Source of the DNA: Acidobacteriota bacterium
GTDB lineage: Bacteria > Acidobacteriota > Vicinamibacteria > Vicinamibacterales > UBA2999
Direction: 5' to 3'
NCBI GenBank assembly: GCA_020851835.1
Contig: JADZBZ010000176.1
Location: 1-8,943, forward strand
Length of the DNA stretch: 8,943 nt
Shown here: positions 1 to 6,409 of the stretch, piece after piece
How the letters are laid out: each line of letters starts with the position of its first letter
Numbering within the stretch: position 1 is the first letter of the stretch
The notes under the pieces: generated by a model
Told to the model about the DNA's origin: nothing
Databases searched by the model: none
What the model saw: only the letters and a program-made list of their open reading frames with translations
Made by a program: the position numbers and the translations under genes

Positions 1-1948
1 ATCCGAACGGCTGCGTGTACTCGCCGTACAGGTGGAAGTCGCCAGACACCAGGCCGGTCACGTCGTAGTCCTGCAGGTTGAACGCCGCCAGGAAATCCTT
101 CATGTCGCGCTGGTCGATGCGTACCCGCGCGTCGATCTCCTCGCCGCCATCGGCCCTGGGAAAGCCCAGCGAGAACTGGCCGCTGACATCCATCCGCGAT
201 ACGCCGTCGACGATGACCGCGCGACTCACGTTGGCGTACTGGTTCTCGACGACGAAGTCTCCGTCTACCCCGCCCCAGGTGACGTTCCAGGCCCGGATCG
301 CCTGACCCTCGAACCGCCCCTCGATGCGGGGGCGGCGGAACGCGCCGAGCAGCACGCCGTCGAAGCGGCCCACGCCGTCGATGGGTATCGCGCGGGTGTG
401 GGCGCCGAAAGCCGTCATCAGGCCTGCCAGCAGGCGGTCGCTTTCCTGCCAGTTGGTGCTCGTCACCTGGAAACCGATCTTCGACCGCTCCCCCCACGCC
501 GTCGCTCCCGCGAAGGCGACGAACGTGTCGGCGGTGGCCACCTCGCTCGGCTCGAGGCGGATGACCTCGCCGTCGAAGCTGTAGGCCATCCGGCCGCCCA
601 GGGCCACGGGCTGCAGCGGAATGTGATCACTGAAGGGCCCGAGATCCAGTGCCCGGGTCACGGCCTCGCCCGCGGCCGACGCGGGCAGGCTGACGCCAAG
701 CGGCGTCATCCCAGGCGGCGGCGCGACCACCACGGAGCCGTCGCCGACGCGGTCGGCAAAGTCTCCCATGGGCCAGTCGAGCCGGTTGCGGCCGGTGGCG
801 CGCCCGGCGACGCGGAGGCCTTCGGTATCGAGCACCTCGGTCAGCGCGCGCAGATCGACATCGGTGTACTCGACGTCGAAGCGTGAACGCACCGGCCGCC
901 GAACGTCGCCAATGGGCGCCATCCGATAGGTGAAAGCCGTGCGGCCCCCGACGAAGCCGGACGTGGCGCGGGTGACCTCGAAGCGATCGGGCACCCAGAT
1001 GAGCGATCCTTCGAGGTTGGGGAAGCGATACACGTTCAGGCCGGCCTCGCGGGAATAGAAGTTGCCGGTCAGCTCGCGCCCACCCTTGAACAGGTGAAAG
1101 GTCCCGGTGAAGTCGCCCTCGCCGTACAGACTGAAGGTGTCGTGGGCGAAAAACAGTTCGCGCATGCGCGGAAACTGCACGCGCGACTTCACGAAGTAGG
1201 TCTGCTCGGGCCACCGGCCCATGTCCACGCTGCCGGTCACGTCGCTCCGGGCCCCGTCGGTCGTCAGATCCATGTGCTCGAAGATCACCTGGCTGCCCTG
1301 CACCTTGAACTCGGCTTCGAGGTTTGCGGCCATCGGCACGAAGTCCTGGATGGCCACGGTCCCGTTCGAAAACGACACGTGGCCCCGGTACTCCGTCAGC
1401 TTCGCCAGCGTCACGTCGAGATTGCGGGCAACGGCGCTCCAGGGCGTGCCATGGTCGCGATAGACGAACTCCCCGCGCCACGCACGCACGTACTGCAGGG
1501 TGGTCACGACCGGGGCAGGGCCCGTGCGGGGCGGGCGGGGCGGACCGGTGACGCGGGGAAAGGTCTGACGGCCGTCGGGAAAGCTTTCGACGACCATGCG
1601 CCAGTCGGTCATCTCGATGGTGTCGAGCAGCACCTCGCGACGAAACAACGCGCCCCACGTGAGCGACACCTCGATACGCTTCGCGACGAGCCACGGCTCC
1701 TCGCCGGGCCGCATGCCGTCGATGACCAGGTCGTCCAGGACGAACCGGCCCCGGCCCAACTGCACGCCGAGGCGCCCGATGTGCATGGTCCGATCGAGCC
1801 AGTTGCCGCCGGCGCGCTCGGCCCTGGCCTTGAGCGCCGGGCCCAGGTCGATGCTGACCACGCTCACCAGCACGACGGCCAGCGCGACGGCCAGCACGAC
1901 CACGATCGCCCGCGCGTAGCGAATGGCGGCGGCGATCAGCTTCTTCAC
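1..1948 (-). CDS. AsmA/TamB-like envelope protein, N-terminal 649 residues (3' end beyond window)
   Basis: The minus strand is open from a GTG at 1948 to the left edge with no stop codon. Seen: a short basic N-terminus (VKK, R10, R13), one hydrophobic segment at about residues 14-33 that would anchor it in the inner membrane, then a long soluble region rich in short beta strands. Residues about 57-133 match the AsmA-family N-terminal pattern: a strand repeat, 'VSLTWGALFRREVLLDTIEM' (94-113), then a dG-type turn near 125. A proline-rich linker follows (136-146). Known: AsmA, TamB and YhdP relatives are inner-membrane-anchored, periplasm-spanning beta-groove proteins implicated in moving phospholipids or helping outer-membrane assembly. 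The fragment already exceeds E. coli AsmA (about 617 residues), so the whole protein is probably of the longer TamB/YhdP class; which one cannot be told without the C-terminus. The GTG lies 5 nt after the carrier-protein stop with GGAG 8 nt upstream, so it is very likely the last part of that operon. Confidence 0.75.
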   Translation of the reverse strand, partial: MKKLIAAAIRYARAIVVVLAVALAVVLVSVVSIDLGPALKARAERAGGNWLDRTMHIGRLGVQLGRGRFVLDDLVIDGMRPGEEPWLVAKRIEVSLTWGALFRREVLLDTIEMTDWRMVVESFPDGRQTFPRVTGPPRPPRTGPAPVVTTLQYVRAWRGEFVYRDHGTPWSAVARNLDVTLAKLTEYRGHVSFSNGTVAIQDFVPMAANLEAEFKVQGSQVIFEHMDLTTDGARSDVTGSVDMGRWPEQTYFVKSRVQFPRMRELFFAHDTFSLYGEGDFTGTFHLFKGGRELTGNFYSREAGLNVYRFPNLEGSLIWVPDRFEVTRATSGFVGGRTAFTYRMAPIGDVRRPVRSRFDVEYTDVDLRALTEVLDTEGLRVAGRATGRNRLDWPMGDFADRVGDGSVVVAPPPGMTPLGVSLPASAAGEAVTRALDLGPFSDHIPLQPVALGGRMAYSFDGEVIRLEPSEVATADTFVAFAGATAWGERSKIGFQVTSTNWQESDRLLAGLMTAFGAHTRAIPIDGVGRFDGVLLGAFRRPRIEGRFEGQAIRAWNVTWGGVDGDFVVENQYANVSRAVIVDGVSRMDVSGQFSLGFPRADGGEEIDARVRIDQRDMKDFLAAFNLQDYDVTGLVSGDFHLYGEYTQPFG

Positions 1949-1953
1949 CCAGC

Positions 1954-2472
1954 CTACTCCACGGCCACCAGCAGCGCGCCCGCCTCGACCGACTGGCCCT
2001 CGACGACGCCGACGGCCTTGACCCGGCCCGCGCGGGCGGCGCGCAGCTCGTTCTCCATCTTCATCGCTTCGATCACGACCAGGCCCTGGCGGGGCTCCAC
2101 CTCGTCGCCCGCCTTCACCAGCAGCCGCGCGACCCTGCCCGGCATCGGCGCCGTGACGAGCTGGGGCCCGGAGCCGCCGGCCCCGCCCTCGGCTGCACGC
2201 CGCCCGAACCGCGTGACCACGGCCGCGGCCAGGGTATGGCCATCGAGTGCCACCTCGAACCCCGCGCCCCCGGACCGCGGCGACACCGATGCCTCGATGC
2301 TCCGCACCCGGCCTTCGCCTTCCTGTACCAGCAGCGAGACACGGTCGCGCCCCACCTGGCATGGATCCACGGCGAAGACGCGTTCGTCCACGGACACCTC
2401 GAGCCGCTCGTCGTCTCGCGACGTCACCCGAACCCGCCGCACCCGGCCCCCGATGTCGAGATCGAACTGCAC
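1954..2472 (-). CDS. Biotin carboxyl carrier protein of acyl-CoA carboxylase
   Basis: This 172-residue protein carries the biotin that shuttles carboxyl groups between biotin carboxylase and carboxyltransferase in the cytoplasm. Seen: a C-terminal biotinyl domain (about 103-172) with 'TAPMPGRV' (107-114) and the biotinylation motif EAMKMEN (135-141), where Lys138 is the expected biotin attachment site. A Gly/Ala/Ser linker (96-102) precedes it. The first 95 residues are beta-strand rich and resemble the BT (subunit-contact) barrel that lies between the carboxylase and biotinyl domains in fused propionyl-CoA carboxylase alpha chains; this is inference. The start is GTG, supported by AAGGA 4 nt upstream, and there is no internal Met before 110. 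It lies 27 nt after the biotin carboxylase stop and in the same reading frame. It is not a typical fatty-acid AccB, which lacks such a BT-like N-terminus. A PccA-type C-terminal fragment made as its own protein is the best description. Confidence 0.9.
   Translation of the reverse strand: MQFDLDIGGRVRRVRVTSRDDERLEVSVDERVFAVDPCQVGRDRVSLLVQEGEGRVRSIEASVSPRSGGAGFEVALDGHTLAAAVVTRFGRRAAEGGAGGSGPQLVTAPMPGRVARLLVKAGDEVEPRQGLVVIEAMKMENELRAARAGRVKAVGVVEGQSVEAGALLVAVE
1957..1960 (-). promoter_or_regulatory. Shine-Dalgarno for the AsmA-like gene, inside the carrier-protein 3' end
   Basis: The minus strand reads GGAG at 1960-1957, directly before the carrier-protein TAG (1956-1954), and 8 nt before the GTG at 1948. 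This supports GTG as the start and suggests translational coupling between the two genes. Confidence 0.55.
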
Positions 2473-2476
2473 AGCT

Positions 2477-2481
2477 TCCTT
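2477..2481 (-). promoter_or_regulatory. Shine-Dalgarno that fixes the GTG start of the carrier protein
   Basis: The minus strand reads AAGGA at 2481-2477, 4 nt before the GTG at 2472; a second GAAGG sits at 2487-2483 with a 10-nt spacing. No ATG or other well-placed start lies in the 27-nt gap after the upstream TAA, so this site argues for independent re-initiation, not read-through. Confidence 0.6.
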
Positions 2482-2499
2482 ACCTTCGCTCGTCAGGCC

Positions 2500-4008
2500 T
2501 TACCGCAGCGCGCCCTCGCGAGCCGCCTGCCGCCAGCGACTCGGATCGAGGGCCGGCCCGGAGGCAGGTGCCACCACCGCGAGTTGCCGAACCGCTACCG
2601 CGATGGCGCTCAGCACCGCGTGGTCGCCGGTCGCTGCCTGGAATGGCTGACCCTGCCGCGCAGCGAGCTTGCGGTCGATGAAGGACGTGTCGTACCGTCC
2701 CGCGCGGAAGTCGTCGTCGCCCAGCAGCCAGCGGAAGAACGGCAACGTGGTGCGAATGCCGCGCACTTCGTACTCCTCCAGGGCCCGACCGAGCCGCGCC
2801 AGCGTTCCGGGGCGGTCTTCCGCCCAGGCGATGAGCTTCGACACCATCGGGTCGTAGTGGATCGGCACCTCGCCGCCCTCGCACGCGCCGCCATCGTCGC
2901 GGATGCCCGGCCCGAGGGGCACGCGCAGGCCCGTGATGCGGCCGGGCGAGGGCATGAAACCGGTATCGGGATCCTCGGCGTAGATACGGCACTCCACGGC
3001 ATGCCCGCGCGGCGCGATCATGGCGGCCGGGTCGAGCGTGAGCGCCTCTCCGCGCGCGATCCGGATCTGCCACTGCACCAGGTCCACGCCCGTCACCATC
3101 TCGGTGACCGGGTGTTCCACCTGCAGGCGCGTGTTCATCTCGAGGAAATGAAAGGCGCCGCCGGGGTCGAGCAGGAACTCGATGGTGCCCGCGTTGGTGT
3201 AGTGTGCCGCCCGCGCCACCGCGGCGGCGGCCGCCGCCATCTGCCGCCGCAGGTCGGGTGTCACCACGGTCGAGGGGCTCTCCTCGACGACCTTCTGATG
3301 ACGCCGCTGAATGGAGCACTCCCGCTCGACGAAGGGCACGACCGTGCCGAAGCTGTCGGCGAGCAGTTGCACCTCGATGTGGCGCGGCGTCTCGATGCGG
3401 CGCTCCAGGTAGACCGCCGCGTCGCCGAACGCCGAACCGGCCTCCGAACGCGCCGCCCGCAGTGCGCCCGGCAGATCGGCCGGATCCGCCACCATGCGCA
3501 TCCCCTTGCCGCCACCGCCAGCCACGGCCTTGAGCATCAGCGGATAACCGATGATCGCGGCGATGGCCAGCACATCGGCGTCCGCGACACCGACGCCGAT
3601 CGGCTCCTCGGCGCCCGGCACCACGGCAACGCCGGCGCGCTTGGCCACCTGCCGTGCGGCGGTCTTGCTGCCCATCAGGGCAATCGCCTCGGGCGACGGG
3701 CCGATGAAGACGAGCCCGGCGTCGCGGCACGCCGCGGCGAAGTCCTGGTTCTCCGAGAGGAAGCCGTAGCCTGGATGCACGGCGTCCGCGCCCGACTGGC
3801 GAGCGACCTCGATCAGGCGATCGATACGCAGGTAGCTCTCGCGCGGAGGATTGGGGCCCACGAAGTACGCCTCGTCGGCCATCCGCACGTGCAAGGCCGC
3901 GCGATCGCAGGTCGAGAACACCGCCACGCTCGCCAGCCCCATGTCGCGACAGGCGCGGATGATGCGGACCGCAATCTCGCCGCGGTTCGCGATGAGGATT
4001 TTCTTCAT
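2500..4008 (-). CDS. Biotin carboxylase subunit of acetyl-/propionyl-CoA carboxylase
   Basis: This ATP-dependent cytoplasmic enzyme carboxylates biotin on the neighbouring carrier protein, using bicarbonate. All expected elements are present in its 502 residues: N-terminal 'KKILIANRGEIAVRIIRACR' (2-21), HPGYGFLSEN (78-87), Lys160 and the glycine-rich ATP loop GGGGKGM (164-170), ECSIQRRHQKVVEE (230-243, with Lys239 in the ATP/bicarbonate site), Glu277, then EMNTRLQVEHPVTE (290-303) with Glu290, Asn292, Arg294 and Glu298, and the C-terminal ECRIYAEDP (339-347). E. coli AccC is about 449 residues. The extra 50 residues, ending with an SRW-helix, resemble the start of the BT linker region of fused alpha chains. 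The ATG at 4008 begins exactly at the family N-terminus; no strong Shine-Dalgarno precedes it, but TAGAAT (4032-4027, minus strand) could serve as a -10 element with a short leader. It is the first gene of a three-gene minus-strand unit. An AccC used for fatty-acid synthesis is the main alternative. Confidence 0.93.
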   Translation of the reverse strand: MKKILIANRGEIAVRIIRACRDMGLASVAVFSTCDRAALHVRMADEAYFVGPNPPRESYLRIDRLIEVARQSGADAVHPGYGFLSENQDFAAACRDAGLVFIGPSPEAIALMGSKTAARQVAKRAGVAVVPGAEEPIGVGVADADVLAIAAIIGYPLMLKAVAGGGGKGMRMVADPADLPGALRAARSEAGSAFGDAAVYLERRIETPRHIEVQLLADSFGTVVPFVERECSIQRRHQKVVEESPSTVVTPDLRRQMAAAAAAVARAAHYTNAGTIEFLLDPGGAFHFLEMNTRLQVEHPVTEMVTGVDLVQWQIRIARGEALTLDPAAMIAPRGHAVECRIYAEDPDTGFMPSPGRITGLRVPLGPGIRDDGGACEGGEVPIHYDPMVSKLIAWAEDRPGTLARLGRALEEYEVRGIRTTLPFFRWLLGDDDFRAGRYDTSFIDRKLAARQGQPFQAATGDHAVLSAIAVAVRQLAVVAPASGPALDPSRWRQAAREGALR

Positions 4009-4147
4009 GAGACCGAAAGGCTTCTGATTCTAGCACTTAGACAGGACAGCCCGGCCGTGCAGCGCGAAGCGGTGAAGCAACCCGACGAAGTGATTACCGC
4101 CCCGGGCGCGCCCCGTGGTGTGATGGAGACATGACGAGGCCCGCCGC
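4009..4147. promoter_or_regulatory. Divergent intergenic region between biotin carboxylase and pcm
   Basis: These 139 nt separate two divergently transcribed units, so promoters for both probably lie here. On the minus strand TAGAAT (4032-4027) matches five of six bases of a sigma-70 -10 box about 19 nt before the biotin carboxylase start, but no convincing -35 box lies 16-18 nt upstream. A perfect 10-bp palindrome, GGGCGCGCCC, lies at 4104-4113, 34 nt before the pcm start; it could be an operator but may be chance in such GC-rich DNA. I see no riboswitch-like structure and no small gene. Confidence 0.4.
4136..4139 (+). promoter_or_regulatory. Shine-Dalgarno for pcm
   Basis: GAGG at 4136-4139 lies 8 nt before the ATG at 4148. 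An ATG at 4131 is in another frame and gives only a short shadow reading, so it is not the start. Confidence 0.5.
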
Positions 4148-4756
4148 ATGGTCGAGGAACAGCTTCGCGAACGAGGGATTCATGACGAACGGGTGCTCGA
4201 CGCCATGCGCCGGGTGCCCCGGCACCGTTTCGTGCCCGCGGAGCACCAGCGCACGGCGTACGGCGACCGCCCACTGCCTATCGGCTGGGGCCAGACCATT
4301 TCACAACCCTACATCGTCGCCTTCATGACCGAGGCGCTGCAGATCGCGCCCGACGACGTCGTACTGGAAATCGGCACGGGCTCTGGCTATCAGGCCGCCG
4401 TGCTCGGAGAGCTCACCCGGGAGGTGTACTCGATCGAGCTGGTGCCCGAACTCGCCGAGCGCGCGCGTCACACGCTCGACGCCCTGGGGTATCGCCACGT
4501 CCGGACCCGGACAGGCGACGGCTACGCCGGGTGGCCCGAGCACGCGCCCTACTCCAAGATCATCGTCACGGCTGCGCCCGAAGCCGTACCGCCGGCGCTG
4601 GTCGAGCAGTTGGCCATCGGCGGGACGATGATCCTGCCCGTCGGCCCCGACGGTGGCCACCAGGAACTGCGAATCCTGACCAAGACCGCGGAGGGCGTCA
4701 CGACCGAGCGCAGCCTGCCCGTGCGCTTCGTGCCGATGGTGAAACCGGCCGGCTGA
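4148..4756 (+). CDS. pcm: Protein-L-isoaspartate O-methyltransferase
   Basis: This enzyme uses S-adenosylmethionine to methylate L-isoaspartyl residues that form when Asn or Asp in proteins ages, starting their repair. Seen in its 202 residues: MVEEQLRERGI (1-11), VLDAMRRVPRHRFVP (16-30), the substrate-loop motif GWGQTISQPYIVAFMTE (46-62), SAM motif I VLEIGTGSGYQAAVL (72-86), the acidic end of strand 2 in YSIELVPE, the GDGY motif, the IIVTAAPE motif, and the C-terminal PVRFVPM. All are diagnostic, and the length is close to E. coli Pcm (208). Start choice: the frame is open upstream only to a TGA at 4121, with no ATG, GTG or TTG in between, so ATG 4148 is the first possible start, although the eight upstream codons (ending ARR) look like the family N-terminus. 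It is followed after 10 nt by the kinase gene, suggesting a two-gene operon. Confidence 0.95.
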   Translation: MVEEQLRERGIHDERVLDAMRRVPRHRFVPAEHQRTAYGDRPLPIGWGQTISQPYIVAFMTEALQIAPDDVVLEIGTGSGYQAAVLGELTREVYSIELVPELAERARHTLDALGYRHVRTRTGDGYAGWPEHAPYSKIIVTAAPEAVPPALVEQLAIGGTMILPVGPDGGHQELRILTKTAEGVTTERSLPVRFVPMVKPAG

Positions 4757-4762
4757 GGGAGG
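4755..4762 (+). promoter_or_regulatory. Shine-Dalgarno for the two-domain kinase gene
   Basis: The run GAGGGAGG starts inside the pcm stop codon (TGA 4754-4756) and ends 4 nt before the kinase ATG at 4767. It is the strongest ribosome-binding site in the window and supports coupled expression of the two genes. Confidence 0.6.
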
Positions 4763-4766
4763 ACCG

Positions 4767-6311
4767 ATGAGCGTACTGGCCGAAGACCAGACCGAAGTGA
4801 CCACGTGGCTTGCAGACGCCTCCAGCCACGCCGAGCGACCTGCCACGGTCGAGCGCATCGACACCCACAGCGCCAGCGTTTTCCTCGCCGGCACCTGCGC
4901 CTACAAGATGAAGCGCGCCGTGCGCTATTCCTTCCTGGATTTCTCCACGCTCGACCGGCGACGCCAGGCGTGCGAGGCCGAGGTTCGTCTGAACCGGCGG
5001 ACCGCCTCTAACCTCTACCGCGGTGTCATGCCCGTCACGCGGGAGCCCTCGGGCCGGCTGGCCCTGGGCGGAGAGGGCACACCCGTCGAGTGGCTGGTCG
5101 TGATGGGCCGCTTCCCGCAGGACTGCCTGCTGGATCGCGTGGCCCAGGCTGGCCGCATCGCGCCGGCAGTCGTCTCCGCACTGGCCGATGCCATCGCGTC
5201 GTTCCATGCCGGGGCGGCGCCGACGCCACACCGGGGCGGTGTGGCCGGCATGAGCGACGTCATCATCGACAATGCGCGGGCCCTCGCGGGCGCCACGGAT
5301 CGGCTTCCGGCGGCGACGGTCTCGACGGTCACCGAGGCGTGCGCGCAGGCACTCTCCGCCCATGGACGCAGGCTCGACGCCAGGCGGGCGGGAGGCTTCG
5401 TCCGACAGTGCCACGGCGACCTCCATCTCCGCAACATCGTGCTGCTCGACGGCGCGCCCACCTTGTTCGACGCCATCGAGTTCAACGACGACTTCGCGTG
5501 TATCGACGTGTGGTACGACACGGCGTTCCTGTTGATGGACCTGCTGGCGCGATCGCTCGCGGCCGAAGCGAATGCGCTCTTCAACCAGTACCTGCTGCGC
5601 ACGAGCGACGTCGGCGGCTTGCCGTTGATGCCGTTTTTCCTGGGTTGCCGGGCCGCCGTCCGGGCCAAGACCAGCCTGGCGGCGGCGGGCTTGGAAACCG
5701 ACGGCGGCCGCCGGCGCGATCTGACCGCACGGGCGCGCGAGTATCTCGAGTTGGCCGCGCAGGTGCTGGCCCCTGGCCCCTGCCGCGTGATTGCCATCGG
5801 CGGTCTCTCGGGCACGGGCAAGTCCACCCTCGCGGCCCGGCTGGCCCCCCGCCTCGGCGGCGCCCCGGGCGCCGTGGTCGTGCGCAGCGACGTCCTGAGA
5901 AAGGTGCTGCTGAACCGGCCCCTTGTCGAGCGCCTCGGTCCCGACGGCTACACGGCGGCGGTCACCGAGGAGGTGTACCGGTCGGCACTGGTGCGCGCAG
6001 CCGACGTGCTGAATGAAGGCTGGCCGGTTATCGTCGATGCAACGTTCCTCGATGCCCGGTGGCGGCGCGCCATCGGCGACGTAGCCCGAAGCGCGGGCGT
6101 CCCCTTCACCGGTCTGTGGCTCGAAGCGCCGCCAGAGCACCTCGCCGACCGCCTGAGGCGCCGGACCGGCGACGCCTCGGATGCCACCGAAGCCGTCCTG
6201 TTCCGGCAACTCGCGCGCGAAAGGAGCGGGATCGCGTGGACGCGGCTCGATGCCGACGGCGATCCGGAGTCGGTCGCGAGAGCGGCGTTCCAGGCGGTGT
6301 CACACAGCTGA
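4767..6311 (+). CDS. Two-domain predicted kinase: phosphotransferase-like (COG2187) plus P-loop kinase (COG0645)
   Basis: This 514-residue cytoplasmic protein joins two kinase folds. N-terminal half (about 1-335): aminoglycoside-phosphotransferase-like, with the likely ATP lysines in AYKMKRAV (45-52), a helix-C-type glutamate (Glu72), the catalytic loop CHGDLHLRN (215-223; Asp218 base, Asn223) and the metal-binding FDAIEF (234-239; Asp235). C-terminal half (about 340-514): a P-loop kinase with Walker A GLSGTGKS (346-353), a following RSDVLRK segment, VDATFLD (423-429) and an LRRR-type lid region near the C-terminus. Known: fused COG2187-COG0645 proteins are widespread, usually annotated as bifunctional aminoglycoside phosphotransferase/ATP-binding protein, and to my knowledge have no established substrate; Mycobacterium tuberculosis Rv2004c, a dormancy-regulon gene, is, as I recall, of this type. 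All catalytic residues look intact in both halves, so both may be active. Antibiotic resistance should not be assumed from the fold name. It lies 10 nt after pcm and converges on the carboxyltransferase gene. Confidence 0.85.
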   Translation: MSVLAEDQTEVTTWLADASSHAERPATVERIDTHSASVFLAGTCAYKMKRAVRYSFLDFSTLDRRRQACEAEVRLNRRTASNLYRGVMPVTREPSGRLALGGEGTPVEWLVVMGRFPQDCLLDRVAQAGRIAPAVVSALADAIASFHAGAAPTPHRGGVAGMSDVIIDNARALAGATDRLPAATVSTVTEACAQALSAHGRRLDARRAGGFVRQCHGDLHLRNIVLLDGAPTLFDAIEFNDDFACIDVWYDTAFLLMDLLARSLAAEANALFNQYLLRTSDVGGLPLMPFFLGCRAAVRAKTSLAAAGLETDGGRRRDLTARAREYLELAAQVLAPGPCRVIAIGGLSGTGKSTLAARLAPRLGGAPGAVVVRSDVLRKVLLNRPLVERLGPDGYTAAVTEEVYRSALVRAADVLNEGWPVIVDATFLDARWRRAIGDVARSAGVPFTGLWLEAPPEHLADRLRRRTGDASDATEAVLFRQLARERSGIAWTRLDADGDPESVARAAFQAVSHS

Positions 6312-6330
6312 TTCGCCTGCTCCCACGCCG

Positions 6331-6347
6331 GGAATCCGACAGATTCC
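6331..6347. terminator. Possible weak bidirectional hairpin between convergent genes
   Basis: In the 98-nt convergent gap (6312-6409), GGAATC and GATTCC (6331-6336 and 6342-6347) form a 6-bp stem with a 5-nt loop. No T-tract follows on either strand, so this is not a classical intrinsic terminator. The gap also holds an 8-bp inverted repeat, TCGCCTGC at 6313-6320 and GCAGGCGA at 6393-6400, which encloses the small hairpin. Nothing else is visible in the gap. Confidence 0.25.
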
Positions 6348-6409
6348 TCACGGCCGCGAATCGACGTCCTTGGGGAACCGTATCGGCGCGCTGCAGGCGA
6401 CGTGACCGG

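Noticed and set aside
627..1694. 355-codon minus-strand open frame within the AsmA-like gene
   Set aside because: It is in a different frame from the AsmA-like reading frame, is very Arg-rich and lacks domain features. The true frame was missed at first only because it starts with GTG and runs off the edge.
32..2650. Long plus-strand frames at 32-886 and 1094-2650
   Set aside because: These mirror the AsmA-like and carrier genes on the other strand and have no recognisable domains.
2236..4134. 632-codon open frame on the plus strand opposite biotin carboxylase
   Set aside because: It is antisense to a clearly recognised gene, rich in His, Arg and Ala with no recognisable motif. Such long mirror frames are expected from GC-rich third codon positions.
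4698..6209. 503-codon minus-strand open frame opposite the kinase gene
   Set aside because: It lies antisense to the two-domain kinase, whose motifs are intact, and shows only compositionally biased sequence.
4767..6311. Aminoglycoside resistance gene
   Set aside because: The phosphotransferase-like fold is shared by many kinases. The fusion with a P-loop kinase and the chromosomal setting point to an uncharacterised housekeeping or stress kinase.
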